The position numbers and the translations under genes are program-made. This document shows, piece by piece, positions 49,964 through 59,658 of a stretch of DNA of 64,000 nucleotides. Where the stretch lies: positions 62,001-126,000 of the forward strand of contig NZ_KQ948776.1 in the NCBI RefSeq assembly GCF_001514205.1, given 5' to 3'. The notes beneath the pieces are model-generated. The model searched no databases. It was not told the DNA's origin and saw nothing but the letters and a program-made list of their open reading frames with translations. Numbering within the stretch: the first letter of the stretch is position 1; each line of letters opens with the position of its first letter. The DNA is from Streptomyces griseoruber (GTDB lineage: Bacteria > Actinomycetota > Actinomycetes > Streptomycetales > Streptomycetaceae).

Positions 49964-52900
49964 AGGCGCTTCAGGCGCAGTTCCTGCGACTCGCGCAACT
50001 CCACCGGTGCGAAGCGGATGTTGGTGCCCTGGAGGACGATCTCACCGACCCCGCACGCGCGGGCCAGCATGCGCAGCCCGGCGACGAGGAGCAGGTTCTC
50101 CACCGGCTCGGGCAGCTTGCCGTAGCGGTCGACGAGTTCCTCGCGTACGGCCTTGATGTCGTCCTCGGAGTCGGCCGAGGCGATGGCACGGTAGGCCTGC
50201 AGGCGCAGCCGCTCGCCGGGGGCGTAGTCGTGCGGGACGTGCGCGTCGACCGGCAGCTCGATCTTGACCTCGAGCGGCGGCTCCTCCTCGATCTCACCGG
50301 TCTCCAGCTGACGCCGGTAGTCCGCGACCGCCTCGCCGACCATCCGGACGTACAGGTCGAAGCCGACGCCCGCGATGTGCCCGGACTGCTCGCCGCCGAG
50401 CAGGTTTCCGGCCCCTCGGATCTCCAGGTCCTTCATCGCCACGTACATGCCCGCGCCCATCTCGGTGTGCTGGGCGATCGTGGCGAGACGCTCGTGCGCG
50501 GTCTCCGTCAGCGGCTTCTCCGGCGGGTACAGGAAGTACGCGTACCCGCGCTCGCGGCCGCGGCCCACCCGGCCGCGCAGCTGGTGCAGCTGGGAGAGAC
50601 CGAAGGTGTCGCCGCGCTCCACGATCAGGGTGTTGGCGTTGGAGATGTCGATGCCGGACTCGACGATCGTCGTCGACACGAGCACGTCGAACTTCTTCTC
50701 CCAGAAGTCGACGACGACCTGTTCGAGAGCCGACTCGGACATCTGGCCGTGGGCCGTGGCGATCCGCGCCTCCGGGACGATCTCGCGCAGCCGGGCCGCC
50801 GCGCGGTCGATCGACTCGACCCGGTTGTGGATGTAGAAGACCTGGCCCTCGCGCAGCAGTTCACGGCGGATGGCGGCGCCGATCTGCTTCTCCTCGTACG
50901 GGCCGACGAAGGTGAGCACCGGGTGGCGCTCCTCCGGCGGGGTGGTGATCGTCGACATCTCGCGGATGCCGGTGACCGCCATCTCCAGGGTGCGCGGGAT
51001 CGGGGTCGCGGACATCGTCAGTACGTCGACGTTCGCGCGGAGCTTCTTCAGCTGCTCCTTGTGCTCGACGCCGAAGCGCTGCTCCTCGTCGACGACGACC
51101 AGGCCGAGGTCCTTGAACTTCGTCTCCGAGGAGAACAGGCGATGGGTGCCGATGACGACGTCCACCGCGCCCTCGCGCAGGCCCTCCAGGACCGCCTTCG
51201 CCTCGGTGTCGGTCTGGAACCGGGACAGCGCCCTGACGTTGACCGGGAACTGCGCGTACCGCTCGCTGAACGTGCCGAAGTGCTGCTGGACGAGCAGGGT
51301 CGTCGGGACGAGGACCGCGACCTGCTTGCCGTCCTGGACGGCCTTGAAGGCGGCGCGGACCGCGATCTCCGTCTTGCCGTAGCCGACGTCACCGCAGATC
51401 AGGCGGTCCATGGGGACCGTCTTCTCCATGTCGTCCTTGACCTCGGCGATGGTGGTGAGCTGGTCGGGGGTCTCCGCGTACGGGAACGCGTCCTCCAGCT
51501 CGCGCTGCCACGGTGTGTCCGTGCCGAACGCGTGCCCGGGGGCGGCCATGCGCGCGGAGTACAGCTTGATCAGGTCGGCCGCGATCTCCTTGACGGCCTT
51601 CTTCGCGCGCGCCTTGGTCTTCGTCCAGTCGGCGCCGCCGAGCCGGTGCAGCGTGGGTGCCTCGCCGCCGACGTACTTGGTGATCTGCTCCAGCTGGTCG
51701 GTGGGGATGTAGAGGCGGTCGCCGGGCTGGCCGCGCTTGGCGGGGGCGTACTCCACGACGAGGTACTCGCGCGTGGCGCCCTGCACGGTGCGCTGCACCA
51801 TCTCGATGTAGCGGCCGACGCCGTGCTGCTCGTGGACGATGTAGTCGCCCGCCTCCAGGGTGAGCGGGTCGATCGTCTTCCGGCGGCGCGCGGGCATGCG
51901 GGCGCCGTCCTTGCCGGCGGCCTTCTGGCCCGAGAGGTCGGTCTCGGTGAGGACGACCAGCTTCAGCGCCGCGTCGACGAAACCGTACTCGACGGAACCG
52001 CACGCCACATGGACGACGGAGGGGCTCAGCGAGGCGAGGTCCGTGTCGAGGCGGGCGGCGACGCCCTCGCCGCCGAGGACCTCCACCGTGCGGGCCGCCG
52101 GGCCGTGGGCCTCGGTGACGAAGACGACGCGCCAGCCGTCGGCGAGCCAGCCCTTGGTGTCGGCGAGGGCCTTCGCGGTGTCGCCGCGGTACGTCTCGGG
52201 GGCGTGCATACCGAGCTGGAGGGTGTCGGCCTCCAGCTCGAGGTCGGCGGTGAACGGCGACACCGACCACCACATCATGTCCAGCTCGCGCGCGCGGTCG
52301 CGGACGTCCGCGATGGACCACAGGGAGGCCGCGCCGACGTCGATGGGCGCCTCGCCGCCGCCGGCCGTGGCCGCCCAGGACGCCTGAAGGAACTCCTGCG
52401 AGGTCGCCACCAGGTCGGCGGCGCGCGTGCGGACCCGCTCCGGGTCGCACACGACGGCCATCGCGCCCTTCGGCAGGACGTCGATCAGCAGCTCCATGTC
52501 GTCGACGAGGACGGGGGCGAGGGACTCCATGCCCTCGACCGCGATCCCCTCGGCGATCCTGTGGAGCAGTTCGCCGAGTTCCGGGTGCTGCTCGGCGAGG
52601 GCACGCGCACGCGTGCGGACGTCGTCCGTCAGCAGGAGTTCACGGCAGGGCGGGGCCCACAGTCCGTGCTCGGCGACTTCGAGGGAGCGCTGGTCGGCGA
52701 CCTTGAAGTAGCGGATCTCCTCGACGTCGTCGCCCCAGAACTCGATGCGCAGGGGGTGTTCCTCGGTGGGCGGGAACACGTCCAGGATGCCGCCCCGTAC
52801 GGCGAACTCGCCACGCTTCTCGACGAGCTCCACGCGCGCGTAGGCGGCCGCCGCGAGGGCTTCGACGATCTCGTTCAGGTCGGCCTGCTGACTGGTGCGC

Positions 52901-53352
52901 AGGGCCACCGGTTCCAGGTCGCCGAGGCCCTTGACCTGCGGCTGGAGGACCGAGCGGACCGGTGCCACGACGACCGAGACCGGGCCCGTCTCGGGGTCGT
53001 CCGGGCGGGGGTGGGACAGCCGGCGCAGGACGGCGAGGCGGCGGCCCACGGTGTCGCTGCGGGGGCTGAGGCGTTCGTGCGGGAGCGTCTCCCAGGAGGG
53101 GTACTCGGCGACCGTGTCCGGCGGGAGCAGGGAGCGCAGGGCGGCGGCCAGGTCCTCGGCCTCGCGGCCGGTCGCGGTGACGGCGAGGACCGTGCGGCCG
53201 GTCTCGCGGGCGAGGGCGGCGATGGCGAAGGGGCGGGCCGCCGGGGGGCCGACCAGGTCGATGTGCATGCGGTTGCCGTCTGCGGCCGCGGGGATCGCTT
53301 CGGCGAGGGCGGTGTCCTTGACGACGGCGTCGAGCAGACCGTGCAGGCTCAT
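49819..53352 (-). CDS. mfd: Transcription-repair coupling factor (Mfd)
   Basis: Mfd removes RNA polymerase stalled at DNA lesions and recruits UvrA. The 1177-aa protein (ATG at 53352; a GTG at 53412 is an alternative) shows all modules. The UvrB-like N-terminal region covers about residues 1-480. The CarD-like RNA-polymerase-interacting domain is next (EAGDYIVHEQHGVGRYIEMV, about 500-570). The ATPase translocase has Walker A GDVGYGKTEIA, Walker B VVVDEEQRFGVEHK, motif III MSATPIPRTLEMA, and HGQMSE with LRGRVGRGRERGYAYF. The C-terminal TRCF domain closes it. No operon partners are seen. Confidence 0.97.
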   Translation of the reverse strand: MSLHGLLDAVVKDTALAEAIPAAADGNRMHIDLVGPPAARPFAIAALARETGRTVLAVTATGREAEDLAAALRSLLPPDTVAEYPSWETLPHERLSPRSDTVGRRLAVLRRLSHPRPDDPETGPVSVVVAPVRSVLQPQVKGLGDLEPVALRTSQQADLNEIVEALAAAAYARVELVEKRGEFAVRGGILDVFPPTEEHPLRIEFWGDDVEEIRYFKVADQRSLEVAEHGLWAPPCRELLLTDDVRTRARALAEQHPELGELLHRIAEGIAVEGMESLAPVLVDDMELLIDVLPKGAMAVVCDPERVRTRAADLVATSQEFLQASWAATAGGGEAPIDVGAASLWSIADVRDRARELDMMWWSVSPFTADLELEADTLQLGMHAPETYRGDTAKALADTKGWLADGWRVVFVTEAHGPAARTVEVLGGEGVAARLDTDLASLSPSVVHVACGSVEYGFVDAALKLVVLTETDLSGQKAAGKDGARMPARRRKTIDPLTLEAGDYIVHEQHGVGRYIEMVQRTVQGATREYLVVEYAPAKRGQPGDRLYIPTDQLEQITKYVGGEAPTLHRLGGADWTKTKARAKKAVKEIAADLIKLYSARMAAPGHAFGTDTPWQRELEDAFPYAETPDQLTTIAEVKDDMEKTVPMDRLICGDVGYGKTEIAVRAAFKAVQDGKQVAVLVPTTLLVQQHFGTFSERYAQFPVNVRALSRFQTDTEAKAVLEGLREGAVDVVIGTHRLFSSETKFKDLGLVVVDEEQRFGVEHKEQLKKLRANVDVLTMSATPIPRTLEMAVTGIREMSTITTPPEERHPVLTFVGPYEEKQIGAAIRRELLREGQVFYIHNRVESIDRAAARLREIVPEARIATAHGQMSESALEQVVVDFWEKKFDVLVSTTIVESGIDISNANTLIVERGDTFGLSQLHQLRGRVGRGRERGYAYFLYPPEKPLTETAHERLATIAQHTEMGAGMYVAMKDLEIRGAGNLLGGEQSGHIAGVGFDLYVRMVGEAVADYRRQLETGEIEEEPPLEVKIELPVDAHVPHDYAPGERLRLQAYRAIASADSEDDIKAVREELVDRYGKLPEPVENLLLVAGLRMLARACGVGEIVLQGTNIRFAPVELRESQELRLKRLYPGSVIKPAVHQILVPRPKTAKVGGKPLVGRELLGWVGEFLASVLGS

Positions 53353-53503
53353 TCGGGGCGGCTTTCGTCGGTGGGTGGGCAACGCGGGTGGGCAACGCGA
53401 AGGACCCGACACGCGTCACGGGCCGGGGGTGTCCAGGGTACGACGGGGCGCTGCCGTTCGCCGGGGGCTGTGGACAACCAGGGTTTCTCGGGGTGCGGTC
53501 GGA

Positions 53504-53548
53504 GAGAAAGGCACCGAGAAGCCCCCGTGGCTTCTCGGTGCCTTTCTC
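53504..53548. terminator. Very strong terminator between the ABC operon and mfd
   Basis: A 20-bp perfect stem (53504-53523 with 53529-53548) and a 5-base loop, immediately beyond the permease stop at 53566, isolating mfd from read-through. Confidence 0.9.
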
Positions 53549-53565
53549 GTGCGGCGTGGTGCCGT

Positions 53566-56148
53566 CTAGTCCGTCGCGATCGCGTTCAGGACGTTCATGC
53601 GGCCGGCGCGGAAGGCGGGGATCAGGGCCGCGAACAGGCCCACGAAGGCCGAGCCGACGAAGACGGCGGTGATGGTCGGCCAGGGGATCTCGAGGACGGT
53701 CAGGCCCTCCAGGGCGAGGAGCTGCTGGGCGGTGGCGCCCCAGCCCATGCCCAGACCGAGGCCGAGGAGGGCGCCGAAGAGGGCGATGACCACCGACTCC
53801 AGGCGGATCATGCGGCGCAGCTGGCGGCGGGAGAGACCGATGGCGCGCATCAGGCCGATCTCGCGGGTGCGTTCCACCACGGAGAGGGCCAGGGTGTTCA
53901 CCACGCCCAGGATCGCGACGACGATCGCGAGCGCCAGGAGGCCGTAGATCAGGTTGAGGAGCTGGCCGATCTGGTCCTTCAGCGCCTGCTTGTAGTCGGT
54001 CTGGTCGCGGACGCTGTACTGCGGGTAGTCGTGCAGGGCGGACTTCAGGGACGTGTAGGCGGCGTCCTGCTGTCCGTCCTTCGCCGAGGCGAACACCAGC
54101 TGGTCGAGCGGGAGCTTGTCGGCGGGGACGTACTTCTTCATCGTGTCGATGGAGGTGTACATCGCGCCCTGGTCGATGACGACGTCACTGCTGGTGATCG
54201 CGCGGACGGTGAGGCGGGCCGTGGAGCCGTTGTCGAACGCCACCGCGATCTTGGACCCGAGGTGGATGTCGTGGTCCTCGGCGAACTTCTCGTGGACGGA
54301 CATCGAGTCCGGCTCGTAGGCGTCGGCGAGCTTGCCGGCGACCGTCTCGGTGCGCAGGTCCGTCGCGTAGCTCGGGTCGGCCGCGGTGATGGCGGTGCCG
54401 TCGAGCGTCCTGCCGTCGGGCGTGGTGAAGTCGGCCTTGGTCCACTTGTACTCGGTGACCCGCTCCAGGCCCGGCGTGTCCTTGACCGCGCGGACGGCCT
54501 GCGGGGTGATGAGCTGCCCGTTGTCGCTCTGGATGATGAAGTCGGTGCCGACGGTTTTGTCGAGCTGGTCGGTCGCGGAGGCGACCATGGAGGAGCCGAC
54601 GACCGAGAGACAGGCGACCAGGGCGAGGCCGATCATCAGGGCGGCGCCGGTGGCGCCGGTGCGGCGCGGGTTGCGCAGGGCGTTGCGTTCGGCCATGCGG
54701 CCGACGGGGCCGAAGGCCCTCAGCAGGACCGTGCCGAGGACGCGGACCACGCCGCCGGCGAGCAGCGGGCCGATGACCACGAAGCCGATCAGGGACAGCA
54801 CCACGCCGAGGCCGAGCCAGAGGGAGCCCTCCTTCGCCTTGTCGGCGGCGGAGGCCAGGTAGAGACCGTAGCCGCCCGCGCCGGTCAGCAGCAGGCCCAG
54901 CACGGCCCGTACGGCACCGGCCTTGGCGTCGGCCGGGGCGCCCGCGTCGCGCAGGGCGGCCATCGGGGAGACCTTGCCGGCGCGGCGGGCGGGCAGCCAG
55001 GCGGCGAGGACGGTGACGATCACGCCGAGGGCGAGGCCGACCACCGGGGTCGTCCAGGCCACCGTCAGGTCGTCGGTGGAGAGGTTCATGCCCGTCATGC
55101 CCATGAGCTTCATCAGGCCGACGGCGAGACCGATGCCCGCGCCGACGCCGAGGACCGAGCCGACGACACCGAGCAGCAGCGCCTCGGCGAGGACGGAGCG
55201 GTTGACCTGCCTGCGGCTGGAGCCGATGGCCCGCATGAGGCCGATCTCCCGGGTGCGCTGGGCGACCAGCATGGAGAAGGTGTTGATGATCAGGAAGATG
55301 CCGACGAGGAAGGCGATCCCGGCGAAGCCGAGCATCGCGTACTTCATGACGTTCAGCAGGCCGCCGACGTCCGCGCGGTTGGCGTCGGCCGTCTCCTTGG
55401 CGGTCTGCACCTTGTAGCCGGCCGTGCCGAGCTCCGCCGTGACGTTCTTCTTCAGCTGCTCGTCGCTGACGCCGGCCGCGGCCGTGACGTTGACGTTGGT
55501 GTACACGTCCGGCTCGCCGACCAGGGTCTGCTGGGCGGTCCTGGTGTCCAGGTAGAAGATCGCGGCGCCGGGGTTGGTGACCTGGAACGCGGCGATGCCG
55601 GAGATCCGCGCGGTGTGCGTGCCGACCGCGCTGATCACGCCGATCTCGTCGCCGAGCTTGAGGTGGTGCTTGTCGGCGGTGTCCTTGTCGACCATGACCT
55701 GGCCGGAGCCCCGGGGCGCCGCACCGGAGGTGATCTTCATGGTGCGGGCGTCGTTGCCGTTCCAGCTGCCGACGATGGTCGGGGCGCCGCTGGACGGGGA
55801 GAGGTTGTCCTTGTCGGCGTCCACGACGGTCACCGAGGTCGAGAAGACGGTCCCCTCCGCCGTCTTCACGCCCTGGGACTCGCGCACCTTGGTGAGCACG
55901 GAGGCCGGCATGACCGGCGGCTTGCCGTTGTCGGAGGTGGTCTCACCGGTGTCCGAGGCGTCCTTGGCGCTGACCGTGACATCGGAGGAGGTGGCGGCGA
56001 ACAGCTTGTCGAAGGTGGTGTTCATGGTGTCGGTGAACACCAGCGTGCCGCAGACGAAGGCGACGGAGAGCAGGACCGCGACGGCCGACAGGGCCATGCG
56101 TCCCTTGTGCGCGAAGAAGTTGCGCATCGAGGTCTTCAGGACGGTCAT
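53566..56148 (-). CDS. ABC transporter permease, two FtsX-type domains (second cassette)
   Basis: The 860-aa permease has the same duplicated layout as the one at 24342. An N-terminal helix (GRMALSAVAVLLSVAFVCGT) and an extracytoplasmic domain come first. An FtsX core follows (INTFSMLVAQRTREIGLMRA, then AIGSSRRQVNRSVLAEALLL), then a middle helix pair, a second extracytoplasmic domain and a C-terminal FtsX core (LGVVNTLALSVVERTREIGL). The ATG overlaps the ATPase stop by four bases. The substrate is unknown; the operon may be an antibiotic or lipid exporter. Confidence 0.93.
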   Translation of the reverse strand: MTVLKTSMRNFFAHKGRMALSAVAVLLSVAFVCGTLVFTDTMNTTFDKLFAATSSDVTVSAKDASDTGETTSDNGKPPVMPASVLTKVRESQGVKTAEGTVFSTSVTVVDADKDNLSPSSGAPTIVGSWNGNDARTMKITSGAAPRGSGQVMVDKDTADKHHLKLGDEIGVISAVGTHTARISGIAAFQVTNPGAAIFYLDTRTAQQTLVGEPDVYTNVNVTAAAGVSDEQLKKNVTAELGTAGYKVQTAKETADANRADVGGLLNVMKYAMLGFAGIAFLVGIFLIINTFSMLVAQRTREIGLMRAIGSSRRQVNRSVLAEALLLGVVGSVLGVGAGIGLAVGLMKLMGMTGMNLSTDDLTVAWTTPVVGLALGVIVTVLAAWLPARRAGKVSPMAALRDAGAPADAKAGAVRAVLGLLLTGAGGYGLYLASAADKAKEGSLWLGLGVVLSLIGFVVIGPLLAGGVVRVLGTVLLRAFGPVGRMAERNALRNPRRTGATGAALMIGLALVACLSVVGSSMVASATDQLDKTVGTDFIIQSDNGQLITPQAVRAVKDTPGLERVTEYKWTKADFTTPDGRTLDGTAITAADPSYATDLRTETVAGKLADAYEPDSMSVHEKFAEDHDIHLGSKIAVAFDNGSTARLTVRAITSSDVVIDQGAMYTSIDTMKKYVPADKLPLDQLVFASAKDGQQDAAYTSLKSALHDYPQYSVRDQTDYKQALKDQIGQLLNLIYGLLALAIVVAILGVVNTLALSVVERTREIGLMRAIGLSRRQLRRMIRLESVVIALFGALLGLGLGMGWGATAQQLLALEGLTVLEIPWPTITAVFVGSAFVGLFAALIPAFRAGRMNVLNAIATD

Positions 56149-56933
56149 GACGTACGCCCCCGCGCGTCGAAGTCCTTCATGCGGTCCAGGACGGCGTCCG
56201 CGGTCGGCTTGAACATCTCGTCGACGATCCGGCCGTCGGCGAGGTACAGCACCCGGTCCGCGTACGAGGCCGCCACCGGGTCGTGGGTGACCATCACGAT
56301 GGTCTGGCCCAGCTCGTCGACGGAGCGGCGCAGGAAGCCGAGGACCTCGGCGCCCGCGCGCGAGTCGAGGTTTCCGGTCGGCTCGTCACCGAAGATGATC
56401 TCGGGGCGGGCCGCCAGGGCGCGCGCCACGGCGACACGCTGCTGCTGACCGCCGGAGAGCTGGGTGGGCCGGTGCTTGAGCCGGTCGGACAGTCCGACGG
56501 TGTCGACCACGCGCGCGAGCCACTCCTTGTCGGGCTTGCGGCCCGCGATGTCCATGGGGAGCGTGATGTTCTCGATGGCGTTGAGCGTGGGCAGCAGGTT
56601 GAACGCCTGGAAGATGAACCCGATCCGGTCCCGGCGCAGCTGGGTGAGCTTCTTGTCCTTCAGGCCGGTGATCTCGGTGTCGTCCAGATGGATCTGACCG
56701 CTCGTCACGGTGTCGAGACCGGCGAGGCAGTGCATCAGGGTGGACTTGCCGGACCCCGAGGGGCCCATGATCGCGGTGAACTGCCCGCGCGCGATGTCCA
56801 CGTCGACGTGGTCGAGGGCGACGACACGGGTCTCGCCGGACCCGTACGCCTTGACGACCTGCCGCGCCCGCGCGGCGACGGCCGTACGCCCTCCAGTGCC
56901 CCCGTGCCTGGGAATGGTCACAGCCGAAGTCAC
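56145..56933 (-). CDS. ABC transporter ATP-binding protein, MacB/LolD type (second cassette)
   Basis: The GTG at 56933 has TAGGAGAT upstream; the longer frame lacks any ribosome site. The 262-aa protein has Walker A (GPSGSGKST), IFQAFNLLPTLNAIENITLP, signature LSGGQQQRVAVARAL, Walker B (IIFGDEPTGNLDS) and VMVTHDP. It is closely paralogous to the ATPase at 23572, including the TLPMDIAGRKPDKEWL stretch. It is co-translated with its permease. Confidence 0.93.
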   Translation of the reverse strand: MTSAVTIPRHGGTGGRTAVAARARQVVKAYGSGETRVVALDHVDVDIARGQFTAIMGPSGSGKSTLMHCLAGLDTVTSGQIHLDDTEITGLKDKKLTQLRRDRIGFIFQAFNLLPTLNAIENITLPMDIAGRKPDKEWLARVVDTVGLSDRLKHRPTQLSGGQQQRVAVARALAARPEIIFGDEPTGNLDSRAGAEVLGFLRRSVDELGQTIVMVTHDPVAASYADRVLYLADGRIVDEMFKPTADAVLDRMKDFDARGRTS

Positions 56934-57417
56934 GGTAGATCTCCTATGTCGGAAATGGATGGATCGCACTGGACCGCGGTGGATGCCCCGGGGGGAAGTG
57001 CGAGAAGTGCGAGAAGTGCTACGTCGAAGAGTCTGGCGGTGGGAGGGGGTCCGGCGCGCTGGTGCCGGGACCCGTCCTGCCGGGGGGTTAACCCCACCCT
57101 CCGCCACTGGGGCTGGCCACCCCCAACGGCATAAAGCCAGGTTAAGAAGGCACCCCGGTCGGTCTCGTCCTCCGCCGGTACGAACCCTCCCCGAGACCTG
57201 GTACGGAGGTACCCCTAGGGGCTCTCCACCGCCGGGTGGAGCGGCCCTCGGGGTCGACTCCACCCTTCGGCCCCGCGCCGCTCCACCCCCGGTGGTCCCG
57301 GGCCGCACCCTTCCGTCGCGTGAAGGTCAAGGCTCCCCCGGTGCGAAGGTCGAGTGGGAAGCTGTCCTCCGGCAGATAGATGCAGGGGACACGGGAGACG
57401 GCAGGGGAGGGCATCCG
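56934..57417. other. Divergent intergenic region between the ABC exporter and the MFS transporter
   Basis: It holds the 12-bp perfect palindrome GGGGTTAACCCC (57084-57095), a GGTAC-N4-GTACC repeat near 57200-57213 followed by CCCCTAGGGG, and a CTCCAC-GCCGG-GTGGAG-type hairpin near 57222-57241. These are plausible operators for the two divergent transporter units. No ORF with good codon bias is present. Confidence 0.45.
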
Positions 57418-59073
57418 GTGGGGGACACGAGACCCGCGACACGCGAGGCCGCACCACGGCGCACGGGCGGACAGCGGCGGGGCGCGGTGGTGGCCGCGCT
57501 GATGCTCTCCATGGCGCTGGCCGCCCTGGACTCCACCGTGGTCTCCACGGCCGTCCCGCAGATCGTGGGCGACCTGGGCGGGTTCGCGGTGTTCTCCTGG
57601 CTGTTCTCGGGCTATCTGCTCGCGGTGACGGTCACCCTGCCCGTCTACGGCAAGCTCTCCGACACCTTCGGCCGCAAACCGGTGCTGGTGGTGGGCGCCG
57701 CACTGTTCCTGCTGGGGTCGCTGCTGTGCGCGCTCGCCTGGAACATGGCGGCGCTGATCGCCTTCCGCGTGGTGCAGGGGCTGGGCGGCGGCGCGCTCCA
57801 GGGCACGGTGCAGACGCTCGCCGCCGATCTGTATCCGCTCGAGGAGCGGCCGAAGATCCAGTCGAAGCTGTCCACGGTGTGGGCGGTGGCGGCGGTGGCG
57901 GGTCCCGGCCTGGGCGGGGTGCTCGCGGCGTACGCGGACTGGCGCTGGATCTTCCTGGTCAACCTGCCCATCGGGGCGGTGGCGTTGTGGCTGATCGTCC
58001 GTCATCTGCACGAGCCCCAGCGGGCGTCGCGGGCAAAATCGTCGCCACGCGCGCGTGAGGGCCGGACGCCGCGGCCGGAATCCTCCCCACGCGCGCGTGC
58101 AGGCAGGACACCGCGGCCGGAGTCGGCGCCCCGCGCGCGCGTGGACTGGGTCGGGGCGTCGGCCGTGTTCGCGTGTGGTGGGGTGCTGCTGACCGCGCTG
58201 GTGCAGGGCGGGGTGGCGTGGCCGTGGCTGTCGGGGCCCTCGTTCGGGCTGTTCGGTGCGGGGCTGGCGCTGGCGGGGCTCGTGGTGGTCGTCGAACGCC
58301 GGGCGGCGGAGCCGATCATCCCGGGGTGGGTGTGGCGGCGCCGTACGATCGCGGCGGTCAATCTGGCCCTGGGCGCGCTGGGCCTGCTGATGGTGGCCCC
58401 CTCGGTGTTCCTGCCGACGTACGCGCAGTCGGTGCTGGAGCTCGGCCCGGTGGCGGCCGGCTTCGTGCTCTCGGTGTGGACGCTGAGCTGGCCGGTGTCC
58501 GCCGCGCTGAGCCAGCACGTCTACCGGCGGATCGGCTTCCGTGACACCGCGCTGCTCGGCATCGGCGCCGCCGCGCTGATCCTGCTGGCGTTCCCCTTCC
58601 TGCCGTATCCCGGGGCGGCCTGGCAGCCGACCCTGCTGATGCTGGTGCTCGGGGCGGCGCTCGGCCTCTTCCAGCTGCCGCTGATCGTGGGGGTGCAGTC
58701 GACGGTGGGCTGGTCGGAGCGCGGGACGACGACGGCGTCGGTGCTGTTCTGCCGGCAGACCGGGCAGACGATCGGCGCCTCGGTGTTCGGCGCGGTGGCC
58801 AACGGGGTGCTGGCGGCCCGGCTGGGCGGGGCGGGCGATCTGGACTCGGTCACCCGCGCGCTCGATGCCGGTACGGCGCCCGAGTCGGTCCGGCGCGCTG
58901 TCGCGGGCGCCGTGCACGCCGTGTATCTGGGCGCGTCGGGCGCCGCCGCGCTGGCCTTCCTGGTGCTGCTGTGCGTGGCGCCGCGCCGGTTCCCGGTACT
59001 GGGGGAGCAGGACCGGGTCGAGTCGCCGGCGGCGGACGAGCAGCCGGAGGGCCGGGCGGAGAGGCGCGGTTAA
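57418..59073 (+). CDS. MFS drug transporter, DHA2 (14-helix) type
   Basis: The GTG at 57418 follows GGGGAGGG at six bases. The 551-aa protein has the DHA2 pattern: MALAALDSTVVSTAVPQIVG in helix 1, GKLSDTFGRKPVLVVG (motif A), RVVQGLGGGALQGTVQTLAA, and the antiporter-like VAAVAGPGLGGVLAAYADWR (motif C). A C-terminal half with further helices ends in a charged tail. The central cytoplasmic loop is expanded by a tandem repeat (SSPRAREGRTPRPE). It is likely a proton-coupled multidrug or antibiotic exporter. No regulator gene is adjacent. Confidence 0.9.
   Translation: MGDTRPATREAAPRRTGGQRRGAVVAALMLSMALAALDSTVVSTAVPQIVGDLGGFAVFSWLFSGYLLAVTVTLPVYGKLSDTFGRKPVLVVGAALFLLGSLLCALAWNMAALIAFRVVQGLGGGALQGTVQTLAADLYPLEERPKIQSKLSTVWAVAAVAGPGLGGVLAAYADWRWIFLVNLPIGAVALWLIVRHLHEPQRASRAKSSPRAREGRTPRPESSPRARAGRTPRPESAPRARVDWVGASAVFACGGVLLTALVQGGVAWPWLSGPSFGLFGAGLALAGLVVVVERRAAEPIIPGWVWRRRTIAAVNLALGALGLLMVAPSVFLPTYAQSVLELGPVAAGFVLSVWTLSWPVSAALSQHVYRRIGFRDTALLGIGAAALILLAFPFLPYPGAAWQPTLLMLVLGAALGLFQLPLIVGVQSTVGWSERGTTTASVLFCRQTGQTIGASVFGAVANGVLAARLGGAGDLDSVTRALDAGTAPESVRRAVAGAVHAVYLGASGAAALAFLVLLCVAPRRFPVLGEQDRVESPAADEQPEGRAERRG
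58039..58143 (+). repeat. 42-bp tandem repeat inside the MFS gene
   Basis: Two full 42-bp units (58039-58080, 58081-58122) and a half unit (to 58143) encode SSPRAREGRTPRPE, SSPRARAGRTPRPE and SAPRAR in the loop between helices 6 and 7. Each unit contains CACGCGCGCGTG or a close variant. Confidence 0.85.
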
Positions 59074-59250
59074 CGCGGGTAACACCCCAGGTCAGGGACC
59101 GGTTCGCACAGTAAGCGCATACCGACCGACCAGTTTGGTGAAAAGACTTCGCACCGACCGTACTCCCGAGTAACGTGCGTGGCTCGCCACCCCCCACCCC
59201 ACCTCCCTGCGGTCCGCCGCCACGGACCCGAGCCGCGCAAGGAGCACGGG

Positions 59251-59658
59251 ATGTCCCACGACCCGTCCCGCCCCCACCCGACGTACCCCTGGCAGCCGCC
59301 ACCCCCACCACCCCCCGCACCCCCGCGCCACCGACCCGACCACCCCACCCCGCTCGGGCACCACAGCGACCTGCGGACCCTGCGCAGCGCCTACCGCCGC
59401 CAGCGCCGCGTGGCCACGCTCACCGCGCTCGGCTACTTCGTCGTGTTCCTGGCCCTGTCCGGCTTCGCGCCGTCCCTGATGACGGCCACCGTCACCACCG
59501 GAGTGCCCGCCGGCCTCCTCCTCGGGCTGATCCAGCTCCCCGTCACCTGGCTGGCGATCGGCGTCTACGAGCACACCGCCCGGCGCCGGGTCGACCCGCT
59601 CGCCGACCGCATCCGCAAGCAGTCCGAGATCGACGTACGGCGGGGAGCCACCCGGTGA
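59251..59658 (+). CDS. DUF485 membrane protein
   Basis: The ATG at 59251 follows GCAAGGAGCACGGG. The 135-aa protein has a Pro/His-rich cytoplasmic N-terminus and the DUF485 motif LRSAYRRQRR. Two membrane helices follow (VATLTALGYFVVFLALSGFA and GLLLGLIQLPVTWLAIGVYE), then HTARRRVDPLADRIR. DUF485 proteins are always coupled to sodium-solute symporters of the acetate/monocarboxylate type. Its stop overlaps the symporter start by four bases. Confidence 0.9.
   Translation: MSHDPSRPHPTYPWQPPPPPPPAPPRHRPDHPTPLGHHSDLRTLRSAYRRQRRVATLTALGYFVVFLALSGFAPSLMTATVTTGVPAGLLLGLIQLPVTWLAIGVYEHTARRRVDPLADRIRKQSEIDVRRGATR

Noticed and set aside
49930..56448. A 2172-codon open frame on the plus strand
   Set aside because: It is antisense to mfd and the ABC cassette and reads as Gly/Asp/Val/Leu-rich nonsense, a typical high-GC shadow of well-supported minus-strand genes.
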